Assembly: GCF_034479555.1 (NCBI RefSeq) | Contig: NZ_CP140151.1 | Location: 1,364,001 to 1,428,000 of the forward strand | DNA: 64,000 nucleotides | Source: Chromohalobacter canadensis | GTDB taxonomy: Bacteria > Pseudomonadota > Gammaproteobacteria > Pseudomonadales > Halomonadaceae | Reading direction: 5' to 3' | Shown here: positions 17,334 to 25,802 of the stretch, one piece after another | Layout of the letters: each line of letters begins with the position of its first letter | How positions within the stretch are numbered: position 1 is the first letter of the stretch | Program-made: the position numbers and the translations under genes | The notes under the pieces: generated by a model | The model's database searches: none | Seen by the model: the letters and a program-made list of their open reading frames with translations, nothing else | What the model was told of the DNA's origin: nothing

Positions 17334-18341
17334 ATGAAAATCTATCCCCTGACAGCACGCCCCCTGACCTTTGCCGCACTCGCACTCGGCAGCGCACTTC
17401 TTAGTTTCTCAGTTCCTGGCGAGGCTAAGGAGCTGAAACTAGGGATCATCACGCCTCCCCAGCATGTCTGGACCAAGGCCGCTCACGAATTCGCCGAGAG
17501 AGTGGAATCGGAAAGCGACGGCGACTTGAGTGTGGCCCTATTTCCCGCCGGTCAACTCGGGGATGAGCCGGCGATGTTTGCACAGATGCAATCCGGCTTA
17601 TTGGACATGGGCATTATGACCGCCGCTATCACCAGTCAACGCGAGCCGTCAGTTAACGGTTGGTTCACGCCATTCCTGTTCGATAATGTCGAGGATGCCA
17701 TCCAGGCCACGCAAACTCCCGCCGCCGAGCAAATGCTCGACAACCTATCGGACAAAGGCCTACACGCTTTTGGCTATACCTTCGCCGGCATGCGCCACAT
17801 TCTAATGCGTGACCAGGCCGTCACCTCGATCGACGACCTCGACCATCAGAAAATTCGCATCATTCCCATCTCTGCGATGCAAACCTGGTGGCGCGCGACG
17901 GGTGCGGTGCCCACTCCCATCCAGTTACCAGACGTCTATCAAGGCCTGCAAAATAAAATGATCGATGGCGTCGGCATTGACCTCGACGCCCTGGTGGGCT
18001 CCGGTTTTGACGAAGTGGCCCAGCACCTCACGCTGACCAACCATATGGCTTTCCCAGCGATTGCCATGGTCAGTTCCACCACTTGGGACACTCTGAGTGA
18101 AAACGAACGCGAAGTCGTGAACCATGCCATGCACGAGGCGCTGAACTGGGCCAATCAGGCTCAAGTCGACGCCGAAGCCGACAACCTCGACTATCTCGAG
18201 CAACACATCGATGTCCGCCACCTCGACGATGCCAAGGCGCAATTCGCCAAGGCCAATACCGCCTTCGACGACAAGTTCTCGGTCCTGCCGCTGATCAGCC
18301 AATTCCAACAGCAGGTCGCCGACCAGCATGCCGAGAAATAA
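17334..18341 (+). CDS. TRAP transporter substrate-binding protein, DctP family
   Basis: The 335 residues begin with a signal peptide (MKIYPLTARPLTFAALALGS, cleaved near GEAKE). The DctP-fold body shows AQMQSGLLDMGIMT, the RxxLMRDQAVTSIDDLDHQKIRI region that includes the conserved arginine contacting carboxylates, and PDVYQGLQNKMIDGV. It is followed by small and large membrane subunits in the usual P-Q-M order. Position between mobA and gentisate dioxygenase suggests uptake of 3-hydroxybenzoate or gentisate (inference). Confidence 0.92.
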   Translation: MKIYPLTARPLTFAALALGSALLSFSVPGEAKELKLGIITPPQHVWTKAAHEFAERVESESDGDLSVALFPAGQLGDEPAMFAQMQSGLLDMGIMTAAITSQREPSVNGWFTPFLFDNVEDAIQATQTPAAEQMLDNLSDKGLHAFGYTFAGMRHILMRDQAVTSIDDLDHQKIRIIPISAMQTWWRATGAVPTPIQLPDVYQGLQNKMIDGVGIDLDALVGSGFDEVAQHLTLTNHMAFPAIAMVSSTTWDTLSENEREVVNHAMHEALNWANQAQVDAEADNLDYLEQHIDVRHLDDAKAQFAKANTAFDDKFSVLPLISQFQQQVADQHAEK

Positions 18342-18388
18342 ACGAGCCTCGGTGGCCGCTTATCCATTACCACGAGGCAGGTGACGCC

Positions 18389-18907
18389 ATGACAACTTAC
18401 CATGGAAATCTCCTCACCCGTGCCAGCCGTACCGTTGTGTACGTCGAGCAATGGGTCTGCAACGCATTGATCGTCGCCTTCGGCGTACTGCTGATTATCA
18501 ACGCGATTTTGCGCTACGCCTTCAACAGCCCTTTATTCTTCGCCGAAGAACTAGGTGTATATATCCTGATTTGGATGGCCTTCATGGCCATCTCGATCGG
18601 CATCCACCATGACAGTCATGTGCGACTGACCATGCTCACGGGCGTAATGCCAGACCCGCTGCGTGCGGCCTGCTACTGGATCAGCGAACTAATCTGCCTG
18701 GTCATCTTAGCGGTGCTGCTCAAATACTCTCTCGACTGGGTCACCTCGCCGGCCGTGACCTTCGATATGGCGATTACATTGGGATGGGATAAATGGGTCT
18801 TTTACCTGATCGTTCCCCTGTTCTCGGCTACGTCCCTACTGCATATTACCGCGCGCCTCACCGACCGCTCACGCCACGCCTTCGCTCTCGGCGTGCAGGA
18901 GGACTGA
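18389..18907 (+). CDS. TRAP transporter small permease, DctQ family
   Basis: This 172-residue protein has four hydrophobic segments (about residues 22-45, 55-72, 93-112 and 134-153), the DctQ pattern (PF04290). FAEELGVYILIWMAF and the HDSHVRL loop are characteristic. CAGG lies 7-8 nt before the ATG. It ends 3 bp before the large subunit, with that gene's ribosome site inside its own last codons. Confidence 0.92.
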   Translation: MTTYHGNLLTRASRTVVYVEQWVCNALIVAFGVLLIINAILRYAFNSPLFFAEELGVYILIWMAFMAISIGIHHDSHVRLTMLTGVMPDPLRAACYWISELICLVILAVLLKYSLDWVTSPAVTFDMAITLGWDKWVFYLIVPLFSATSLLHITARLTDRSRHAFALGVQED

Positions 18908-18910
18908 CCT

Positions 18911-20170
18911 ATGACGCTCGGTATATTCATACTGCTCATGCTGATGGGAATGCCCATCGCTTTCGTTCTGCTGGCAACCACCTTGGCGTTCATCCTGCTC
19001 GACGGTAACTTCCGTGCCCTCGAGACCCTGCCCCAGGTGCTTTTCGGCTCGCTGGAAGTCTTCGATCTGCTAGCGATTCCGTTGTTCATCCTGCTCGGCG
19101 AGATCATGAATGAAGGCGGCATTACCCGACGCATCATTCTTGCAGCACGTGCCTGGTTCTCGTGGCTACCGCACAGCATCGCATATGTATCGCTAACCTC
19201 GAATCTGATGCTCGCCTCGATTATGGGCTCGGCTACTGCCCAGATCGCAATCATGAGCCGCGTGATGACTCCGGAGCTGGAAAAGGATGGCTACGACAAG
19301 GGCTTCGCCGCAGCGCTGACTGCTGGCTCCGGCCTTCTCGGACCGATCATTCCCCCCTCGATGATCTTTATCATCTACGGGGTGATCGGCCAGGTCTCGA
19401 TCGGGGCGATGTTTCTGGGCGGTATCCTACCCGGGCTGGCGCTATTCGTGATCATTAGCGGCCTGATCGCTCTCTTCGCACGTCGCGCCAAATCGGCAAA
19501 CGCACCAAAACAGACACGTATCGACAAGTGGCAAGCCACACGAGGCGCGCTACTGACTTTGTCGATTCCGCTGGTGATCGTCGGCGGCATTGCTTTCGGC
19601 ATCGTCACGCCTACCGAGTCAGCCGCGGTGGCGACCTTGCTTGCAGTACTGCTCGGAGGCCTGGTATTCCGAGAGCTCAAGCTCGACAGTCTCCCCGCTT
19701 TGCTACAACGCACAGCGCGCAATACCGCCATCGTGCTATTCCTGATCGCCGCAGCCAAGGCTTTCGGCTGGGTACTGGTGTTCAACCAGGTCCCTCAGCA
19801 GGTTGCAGAAATGATGCAGACCACCACCCAGAGCCCGCTGCTCTTCATGCTCATGGTCTTCGCTTTGCTGATAGTGGTCGGAATGGTCCTCGACGGCATC
19901 GCCGCTCTGATCATTCTGGTGCCGATCCTGCTACCGGTCGCTCAGCAGGGCTATGGCATCGATCCAGTCGCCTTCGGTGTGGTGACCTGTATGACTCTGA
20001 CCTTGGGGCTGCTGACGCCCCCCGTCGGCGCCGGCCTTTTCGTGGCCTCAGCAATAAGCGATGTCAGCTTGGCACGGATCACATTTTGGATTTTACCGTT
20101 CATCCTCGCCGCCAGCTTAGTGATTCTGCTGACGATCTTTTATCCCGCACTGGTCACAGCCTTTCTATAG
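18911..20170 (+). CDS. TRAP transporter large permease, DctM family
   Basis: This 419-residue very hydrophobic protein has about 12 membrane segments (PF06808). The motifs MGIPIAF-like GMPIAFVLLA, MGSATAQIAIMS, the GLLGPIIPPSMIFIIYGV loop and FGVVTCMTLTLGLLTPPVG are the conserved substrate/ion-coupling regions. It completes the sodium- or proton-driven importer with the two preceding genes. Sodium coupling would suit a halophile, but the ion cannot be read from sequence. Confidence 0.94.
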   Translation: MTLGIFILLMLMGMPIAFVLLATTLAFILLDGNFRALETLPQVLFGSLEVFDLLAIPLFILLGEIMNEGGITRRIILAARAWFSWLPHSIAYVSLTSNLMLASIMGSATAQIAIMSRVMTPELEKDGYDKGFAAALTAGSGLLGPIIPPSMIFIIYGVIGQVSIGAMFLGGILPGLALFVIISGLIALFARRAKSANAPKQTRIDKWQATRGALLTLSIPLVIVGGIAFGIVTPTESAAVATLLAVLLGGLVFRELKLDSLPALLQRTARNTAIVLFLIAAAKAFGWVLVFNQVPQQVAEMMQTTTQSPLLFMLMVFALLIVVGMVLDGIAALIILVPILLPVAQQGYGIDPVAFGVVTCMTLTLGLLTPPVGAGLFVASAISDVSLARITFWILPFILAASLVILLTIFYPALVTAFL

Positions 20171-20250
20171 CGTCACTGGCATGGACCGCAAAAAAGCTCT
20201 CGAAAAGACGAGAACAGGTGCGATACCCCTAATCCGCAAGGAGGTGTGTC

Positions 20251-21300
20251 ATGTCACTCACCGAAGCTCCAAAAAGATCACCGGAGCGCGATGCGTTTTA
20301 TACCAAGCTTAACGATAAAAACTTCAGCGCACTTTGGACCGTACTTAACAATCTCATTACGCCCACACCGAAGAGCGCATGCCAACCGCATCGCTGGGAG
20401 TTCGCCCCAGCTCGCGAGCTACTGATGGAGGCCGGCAATCTGATCACTGCCAAGGAGGCCGAACGGCGAGTGCTGATCCTAGAGAACCCCGGAATGCGCG
20501 GCCAGAGTCGTATCACCACGTCGCTCTATGCGGGACTGCAGCTGGTTCTGCCTGGCGAAGTGGCACCCGCCCATCGTCACAGCCAATCAGCGTTGCGCTT
20601 CGTGATGGAGGGTAGCGGCGCCTGCACCGCCGTCGACGGCGAGCGCACGTATATGGAAGTGGGTGACTTCGTGATCACGCCGCCTAATGCTTGGCATGAT
20701 CACGGGAATGAGTCGAACGCTCCGATGATTTGGATGGATGGCCTCGACATTCCAATGCTTTCGTTCTTCGATGCTTCTTTTGCCGAAGGACTGGGGGCAG
20801 ATACGCAAGCGCTCACCAAGCCCAATGGCGATTCACAGGCCCGCTATGGCGCCAACTTGCTCCCCGTCGATTTCGAGCGCACGGGGCTAAGCTCCCCTCT
20901 TTTCAACTATCCCTATACGCGAACCCGCGAAGCTCTCGAGGCAATGCGACGTCATGATGAGTGGGACCCATGTCACGGTCTCAAGATGCGCTACATCAAC
21001 CCACTCGACGGTGGCTCAGCTATGCCCACCATTTCTCCCTTCGTGCAACTGCTACCCAAAGGCTTCAAGACCACTAGCTATCGTTCGACCGATGCCACGG
21101 TGTTCACCGTCGTTGAAGGTAGTGGGACGACTACCATTGGCGACACTACTTACCACTGGAAACCCAAGGACATTGTCGTGATACCCAGTTGGTGCCCGGT
21201 AGTCCATCAGGCCCACGAAGATGCTGTTTTATTCAGTTTCTCCGACCGGGTAACTCAGCAAAAGCTGGGCATCTGGCGCGAGCAGCGCAGTGCCGACTGA
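20251..21300 (+). CDS. gtdA: Gentisate 1,2-dioxygenase
   Basis: This 349-residue double-cupin ring-cleavage enzyme opens gentisate to maleylpyruvate. The N-terminal cupin carries iron ligands AHRHSQSALRF (H108, H110) and WHDHG (H149 or H151). The C-terminal cupin lacks a clear metal triad, as in the family. Residues WEFAPARELLMEAGNLI match gentisate dioxygenases. An AAGGAGG site lies 6 nt before the ATG. Genes for the next two steps follow directly, which makes the assignment firm. Confidence 0.93.
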   Translation: MSLTEAPKRSPERDAFYTKLNDKNFSALWTVLNNLITPTPKSACQPHRWEFAPARELLMEAGNLITAKEAERRVLILENPGMRGQSRITTSLYAGLQLVLPGEVAPAHRHSQSALRFVMEGSGACTAVDGERTYMEVGDFVITPPNAWHDHGNESNAPMIWMDGLDIPMLSFFDASFAEGLGADTQALTKPNGDSQARYGANLLPVDFERTGLSSPLFNYPYTRTREALEAMRRHDEWDPCHGLKMRYINPLDGGSAMPTISPFVQLLPKGFKTTSYRSTDATVFTVVEGSGTTTIGDTTYHWKPKDIVVIPSWCPVVHQAHEDAVLFSFSDRVTQQKLGIWREQRSAD

Positions 21301-21347
21301 CTCTTTGTCACTCAACCTTTTTCACTCCATACCAAGAGCGATATACC

Positions 21348-22055
21348 ATGACCGATTACGTCTTCGACCCGCAGTCCGTCAGCAGTGTCGCCATTGAGGG
21401 TGACAACAAGCGCTTTCCGGTGCGCCGCATTTTCTGCGTCGGCCGCAACTATGAGGCGCATGCCCGAGAGATGGGGCGCGACCCGAATCGCGAATTTCCC
21501 TTCTTCTTCACCAAGCCCGCCGACGCTATCGTGCCTGACGGCAGCGATGTCCCCTACCCACCGGAGACCCAAAATTTTCATTACGAAATGGAGCTGGTGG
21601 TAGCGATCGGCAAGGCCGGCTTCCAGGTCCCGGTCGAGGAGGCCAACGATTACATCTATGGTTACGCCGCCGGTAATGATTTGACCCGCCGCGACCTGCA
21701 GCTCGAAGCACGTGAAAAGGGCCGGCCCTGGGATTGGGGCAAGGCCTTCGATGAGTCCGCAGTGATTTCCCCCTTGCGCAAGGCCCGTGATATCGGTCAT
21801 CCCACCGAGGGCCGTATCTGGCTCGCCGTCAATGATGAGATCAAGCAGGACCAAGATATTGCCGACCTGATATGGGACGTGCAGGAAATCGTTTCGCTCC
21901 TCTCCCACACTATGCGCATCCGCCCTGGCGACCTGATTTATACCGGCACTCCCGCCGGCGTCGGCCCGCTCCAGGTCGGCGACAAGGTGACCGGTGGCAT
22001 TGACGGCGTCGGTGATCACTCGATCACCATCGTCACACCACGGGAGGGACTATGA
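21348..22055 (+). CDS. nagK: Fumarylpyruvate hydrolase, FAH family
   Basis: The 235-residue protein has the FAH fold (PF01557). FCVGRNYEAHAREMG, the metal ligands in FHYEMELVVAIG, the YAAGNDLTRRDLQ motif, and IYTGTPAGVGPLQVGD are all present. It splits fumarylpyruvate into fumarate and pyruvate, the last step of the glutathione-dependent gentisate route. The start at 21348 (MTDYVFDP) gives the family length of about 230; an extension back to 21189 overlaps gtdA and is not supported. Its stop overlaps the next start as ATGA. Confidence 0.9.
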   Translation: MTDYVFDPQSVSSVAIEGDNKRFPVRRIFCVGRNYEAHAREMGRDPNREFPFFFTKPADAIVPDGSDVPYPPETQNFHYEMELVVAIGKAGFQVPVEEANDYIYGYAAGNDLTRRDLQLEAREKGRPWDWGKAFDESAVISPLRKARDIGHPTEGRIWLAVNDEIKQDQDIADLIWDVQEIVSLLSHTMRIRPGDLIYTGTPAGVGPLQVGDKVTGGIDGVGDHSITIVTPREGL

Positions 22056-22699
22056 GTCTCGTCCTGCACAATTTTTTCCGTAGCTCGGCGTCAGTGCGTG
22101 TACGCGCCGCCCTTCAACTCAAGGGGCTGACGTATACGCATGTCTCCTACACCTTACGCCAAGGGGAGCACCGCTCCCCCACCTACCTCTCGCTTAATCC
22201 ACAGGGACTAGTTCCAGCACTGCAGCTTGAAGACAGCACGGTGGTGGCACAGTCGCTGGCGATCATCGAATATCTCGACGAGGTGTATCCTAAGCCATTG
22301 CTGCTACCCAGCGATCCGTTAGATCGTGCCTGGGTGCGTGGACTGGTACATTCCATCGCCAGCGATATCCATCCACTCAACAATCTCCGAGTGCTGCAAT
22401 ACCTGGGGCAGGAATTGGACGTAATCGAGGCAGGCGTCACCACGTGGTTCCGCCATTGGGTTGCTGAAAGTTTCACCGCGCTCGAGCGCCAACTGGCTGA
22501 CGACCCGCGCCGTGGCCAGTTCTGCTACGGTGACTCGCCCGGCCTAGCCGATATCTGCTTGTTCGCTCAGATGGCCAACAACCGACGCTTCGAAGTCGAT
22601 ATGACACCCTATCCGACGCTTGCGACTATCAACACCAACTGCCTTGAGCTACCAGCGTTCGTCGACGCTCTACCCGAGAGCCATCCACATGCAGGTTGA
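22052..22699 (+). CDS. nagL: Maleylpyruvate isomerase, glutathione-S-transferase zeta type
   Basis: This 215-residue protein has an N-terminal thioredoxin-like domain with the zeta-class motif SSASVRVRAALQLKG and a helical C-terminal domain. It isomerises maleylpyruvate to fumarylpyruvate with glutathione as cofactor, linking the dioxygenase and hydrolase before it. The NPQGLVPAL and AQSLAIIEYLDE segments are the glutathione-binding region. The start overlaps the hydrolase stop by 4 nt, showing tight coupling. Maleylacetoacetate isomerase is the related alternative. Confidence 0.9.
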   Translation: MSLVLHNFFRSSASVRVRAALQLKGLTYTHVSYTLRQGEHRSPTYLSLNPQGLVPALQLEDSTVVAQSLAIIEYLDEVYPKPLLLPSDPLDRAWVRGLVHSIASDIHPLNNLRVLQYLGQELDVIEAGVTTWFRHWVAESFTALERQLADDPRRGQFCYGDSPGLADICLFAQMANNRRFEVDMTPYPTLATINTNCLELPAFVDALPESHPHAG

Positions 22700-22785
22700 G
22701 GTCAAGCGACGATCCCCATAGCATTCAGGCCGTGGCCCGCGATACTGCGGCCTTCCACCGATTTTCACCGGACGCTCTCGACACC

Positions 22786-23256
22786 ATGACCGACTCGCCC
22801 CTCGCCGAAGCCAACACCTTGCCTGGCAATTTGCTCAGGCGCTGCCATCAAAGCAGCGTGGCCATCTTCCTGCGACAGTGCGAGGCTTTCCACCTTACAC
22901 AGCTACAATATGTCGCCCTTTCGGCTCTTGAAGAACAAGGTTCACTGGATCAGATCACTCTCGGTGGTTATACAGCGCTCGATCGCAATACGATCGCCGT
23001 AGTAGTCAAAAAACTTGAGGAGCGCGGTCTGGTCACTCGTCAGCGCAACCCTCAGGATCGACGCTCAATGCTCGTCACCTTGACGGGAGCGGGGCGTGAT
23101 CTTCGCCATCAGGCCGAAGCCTCGGTCCGCGACGCCCAAGAGGAAATCCTGGCCCCCCTCTCCACTGAGGAGCGTGAAACCCTATGCCATTTGCTACAAC
23201 GCATGGCCGACGCCAATAACGAACGCAGCCGGGTGCCGATCCGAACTGCTGAATAG
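22786..23256 (+). CDS. MarR-family transcriptional regulator of the gentisate/3-hydroxybenzoate genes
   Basis: With the ATG at 22786 it has 156 residues. The winged helix-turn-helix includes LTQLQYVALSALEEQGSLDQ, the recognition helix ALDRNTIAVVVKKLEERGLV and the wing RQRNPQDRRSMLVTLT. A TTG at 22696 overlaps the upstream stop (TTGA) and would add 30 residues by translational coupling; 156 is nearer the family norm, and neither start has a strong ribosome site. MarR regulators of aromatic operons usually release DNA when the substrate or a CoA ester binds. The repeated element at 15144 and 17241 is its probable target (inference). Confidence 0.85.
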   Translation: MTDSPLAEANTLPGNLLRRCHQSSVAIFLRQCEAFHLTQLQYVALSALEEQGSLDQITLGGYTALDRNTIAVVVKKLEERGLVTRQRNPQDRRSMLVTLTGAGRDLRHQAEASVRDAQEEILAPLSTEERETLCHLLQRMADANNERSRVPIRTAE

Positions 23257-23291
23257 CCGGTGACAGTAACGCCTCATACCACCCGATCCCT

Positions 23292-24602
23292 TTATGATTC
23301 GACAGCCATTTCCCCACCCAACCACTGGCGCGCCGCCGCAACATCGTCTTGAGGGTCGTGGTTCCACAGCCAGTCGAAACGTTGCTTGAGATCGGCGGCG
23401 ATGTGAGCTTCATCGGAGCCGATTCCGGTACCGCAGTACTCATAGACGTTTCCAGCCTCATGAGAGGTGGCTTGCGCGCGACAGGTTCGCGCATGCCGAA
23501 CACCCTCGAAAGCCGCTAATACCTCAGCAGCGGTGACGCGATCACAGGCTGGATCGCTCAATAGCTCGGTCAGCACATAGGCGTCCTCCAAAGCCTGACC
23601 AGCCCCAGCGCCTTGATGGGGCAGCATGGCATGGGCAGCGTCACCAGTGATCAATACGCGGTCACGCACATAACGAGGAAGCTCAGGTAACTCATGCAGC
23701 GCCCAGCGTGTTGGTTGGTCGATACAACCGAGAATTGCTCGGGAAGCGACTCCCCAACCAGGAAAGTCATCAAGCATCTCCTCCTGGCTAACCTCCTCGA
23801 CCCAGGGAGCGCCTTCCGATAGTTGCGGATTGGGCATCGAACGATCAGTGACGAAGGCGACCACATTAACTAGCGTCGCTTGCTTCACCGGAAAGGTCAG
23901 GATGTGGCGATCAGGTCCCAAATACATCTGCGGCACAGTAGCCATCTTCTCGTCGACGTCCACCGCCCGGAGGGCCTGACGAAGCCTCTCGGTAGGCACC
24001 AAGCCGCGATACGCTTGGGTTCCGCTCCAATTAGGATCAAACGCGCCGTATTCAACAGTCGGCAGCACATGCTCACGCACCGCCGACTTGATTCCATCGA
24101 AGCCGATTAGGATATCGCAGCGGAAGTCACTGCCATCCTCGAAGCTTACGCTGACACCTTCAGCGTCCTGCTCCACTGACCGACAACGCTTACCAAAGTG
24201 GGCAATACCCTCAGGCAGGTGAGAGACGATAGCCCCGAGAAAATCAGCACGATGAACCGAGGACTGACCGCAGCCAGGGGCCAACGAGGCTGTCAGGTAG
24301 GCCTCATCATGCCAGCGTCGCCATTCGAACCAGACGTCGCCATAGGGAGCCGGCGAGGCATCGGCAATGCGCCGATAGGCTTTCTCTAAGCCGAGTAGGG
24401 AAATCGCTCGCACGGCATTAGGACCGAACGAAACTCCGGCACCTATCTCAGAAAAGCGTTCGGCGGCCTCAAACAGGTTAATTTCTAGGTCCCGAGTGCG
24501 AGAGAGGCCCACGGCTAGGGCCACACCTCCGATGCCGCCGCCGACGATACCGATGCTGAGGCGCTTTCCCTGAGGGGTCTTTGTTGTGCTCCGTGTTTGC
24601 AT
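23292..24602 (-). CDS. nahG: Salicylate 1-monooxygenase (salicylate hydroxylase, NahG type)
   Basis: This 436-residue FAD enzyme turns salicylate into catechol with loss of CO2. IGIVGGGIGGVALAVGL binds FAD, the DG motif is LIGFDGIKSAVREH, and the GD motif is ITGDAAHAMLPHQGAGAG. FGPNAVRAISLLGL, DVWFEWRR, GQSSVHRADF, VPQMYLG and FDWLWNHD follow NahG of naphthalene plasmids closely (memory). ATG 24602 has AGGAG 8 nt upstream; an upstream TTG is less likely. It is divergent from a NahR-like regulator. The product catechol is handled by catA at 37.9 kb, not by the gentisate genes next door. Confidence 0.88.
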   Translation of the reverse strand: MQTRSTTKTPQGKRLSIGIVGGGIGGVALAVGLSRTRDLEINLFEAAERFSEIGAGVSFGPNAVRAISLLGLEKAYRRIADASPAPYGDVWFEWRRWHDEAYLTASLAPGCGQSSVHRADFLGAIVSHLPEGIAHFGKRCRSVEQDAEGVSVSFEDGSDFRCDILIGFDGIKSAVREHVLPTVEYGAFDPNWSGTQAYRGLVPTERLRQALRAVDVDEKMATVPQMYLGPDRHILTFPVKQATLVNVVAFVTDRSMPNPQLSEGAPWVEEVSQEEMLDDFPGWGVASRAILGCIDQPTRWALHELPELPRYVRDRVLITGDAAHAMLPHQGAGAGQALEDAYVLTELLSDPACDRVTAAEVLAAFEGVRHARTCRAQATSHEAGNVYEYCGTGIGSDEAHIAADLKQRFDWLWNHDPQDDVAAARQWLGGEMAVES

Positions 24603-24683
24603 GATCACTACTCCTATCAAGAAAAGAATGGTGTAGCATCACGCTAGACTTCCGCCGACATACCCCACAACGAAACCGCCTTC

Positions 24684-24735
24684 ATTTGGCAAATAAACGA
24701 CGCTAATACCCATAAATAACAGCATATTGTATTAG
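24684..24735. promoter_or_regulatory. Divergent nahG-nahR control region with two dyads
   Basis: ATTTGGCAAAT (24684-24694) is an 11-bp palindrome. CTAATAC (24703-24709) and GTATTAG (24729-24735) are 7-bp inverted arms 19 nt apart. LysR regulators such as NahR bind dyads in this position and activate the divergent gene with salicylate. The rest of the 237-bp interval is AT-rich without assignable promoter boxes. Confidence 0.4.
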
Positions 24736-24839
24736 CCGCCCCACCCCTTTTACGACCTTTGTCTAACCGGGATGGATAGCGAATATTATTACGTATACAG
24801 TCGTTTTTCTCAGCTAAGCGTCATCACAGAAGGCCTTTC

Positions 24840-25748
24840 ATGCGTAAATTATCGGAGGTCGATACCAACCTGCTCGTGGTATTCGATCTACTTTACCAAC
24901 ATCGCAATACTCAGGTGGTCGCCGAACAACTTGGCCAGACCCAACCTGCGGTCAGCCACGCACTAAAGCGGCTACGCAAGATGCTCGGTGATGAACTATT
25001 TGAGCGCACCTCGCAAGGTCTGATGCCAACACCTTATGCCACACACATCCACGAACCGATTTCCAAAGCGCTGTCCAGTCTCCAAGAGACACTCAACCTA
25101 AGTCATGGCTTTGATCCAGCGACCAGCCAGCGCCGCTTTCAAATCACCATGAGTGATATCGGCGAAATTTATTTCCTACCCCGCTTGATGTCACGGCTGG
25201 CTGAAGTGGCCCCACACGTCTCACTGAGAACCACACGCAGTGATCTTTATGACATTAAGCATGACATGGAGGAAGGTCATATCGACCTCGCGGTGGGACT
25301 GATTCCACAACTGGGCGCTGGTTTCTACCAGCAGCGATTATTCGTGCAGAACTATGTCTGCCTAATGCGTGAGAATCATCACCTTGCACGCGGCACGTTT
25401 TCCCAGGAAGACTTCGCCAAGGCGCAGCATATCGTGGTCGAGGCACAGGGCACAGGGCATGGCAGAATCGAGGAACTGCTGGCCAGGAGTGGTATCAACC
25501 CCCCGATACGACTCAGGCTGCCGCACTTCGTCGCCGTTCCCTACATCATCAACGATACTGACTTGGTAGTAACCGTCACCGACAAGCTGGCCGAGGCCAC
25601 AGCCTCTCGCTTTGGGCTATGTGCCATCCCCCATCCGTTGGCACTACCCGAAGTGCCTATCAACCTTTTTTGGCATCGCCGCTTCCACCAAGATGCCGGC
25701 AATCAATGGTTGCGACGCCTGATTCATGAGATGTTTGCGGAAACTTGA
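24840..25748 (+). CDS. nahR: LysR-family regulator, NahR-like salicylate-responsive activator
   Basis: The 302-residue protein has an N-terminal helix-turn-helix (LLVVFDLLYQHRNTQVVAEQ, LGQTQPAVSHALKRLRKMLG) and a NodD/NahR-type effector domain. MSDIGEIYFLPRLM, IDLAVGLIPQLGAGFYQQRL, GTGHG and LFWHRRFHQDAGNQWLRRL match NahR closely. NahR activates salicylate and naphthalene genes in response to salicylate. It is divergent from nahG, 237 bp away, as expected for the activator of that gene. Confidence 0.88.
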   Translation: MRKLSEVDTNLLVVFDLLYQHRNTQVVAEQLGQTQPAVSHALKRLRKMLGDELFERTSQGLMPTPYATHIHEPISKALSSLQETLNLSHGFDPATSQRRFQITMSDIGEIYFLPRLMSRLAEVAPHVSLRTTRSDLYDIKHDMEEGHIDLAVGLIPQLGAGFYQQRLFVQNYVCLMRENHHLARGTFSQEDFAKAQHIVVEAQGTGHGRIEELLARSGINPPIRLRLPHFVAVPYIINDTDLVVTVTDKLAEATASRFGLCAIPHPLALPEVPINLFWHRRFHQDAGNQWLRRLIHEMFAET

Positions 25749-25753
25749 GCTAG

Positions 25754-25795
25754 CGGCATTCGTCTGGTAGCGCCTCCCACCCAGACACAATGCCG
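25754..25795. terminator. Hairpin between convergent nahR and benE
   Basis: Outer arms CGGCATT/AATGCCG and inner arms GTCTGG/CCAGAC form an interrupted 13-bp stem. No U-run follows on either strand. The convergent position suggests a bidirectional transcription stop. Confidence 0.5.
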
Positions 25796-25802
25796 GATAG
25801 CT

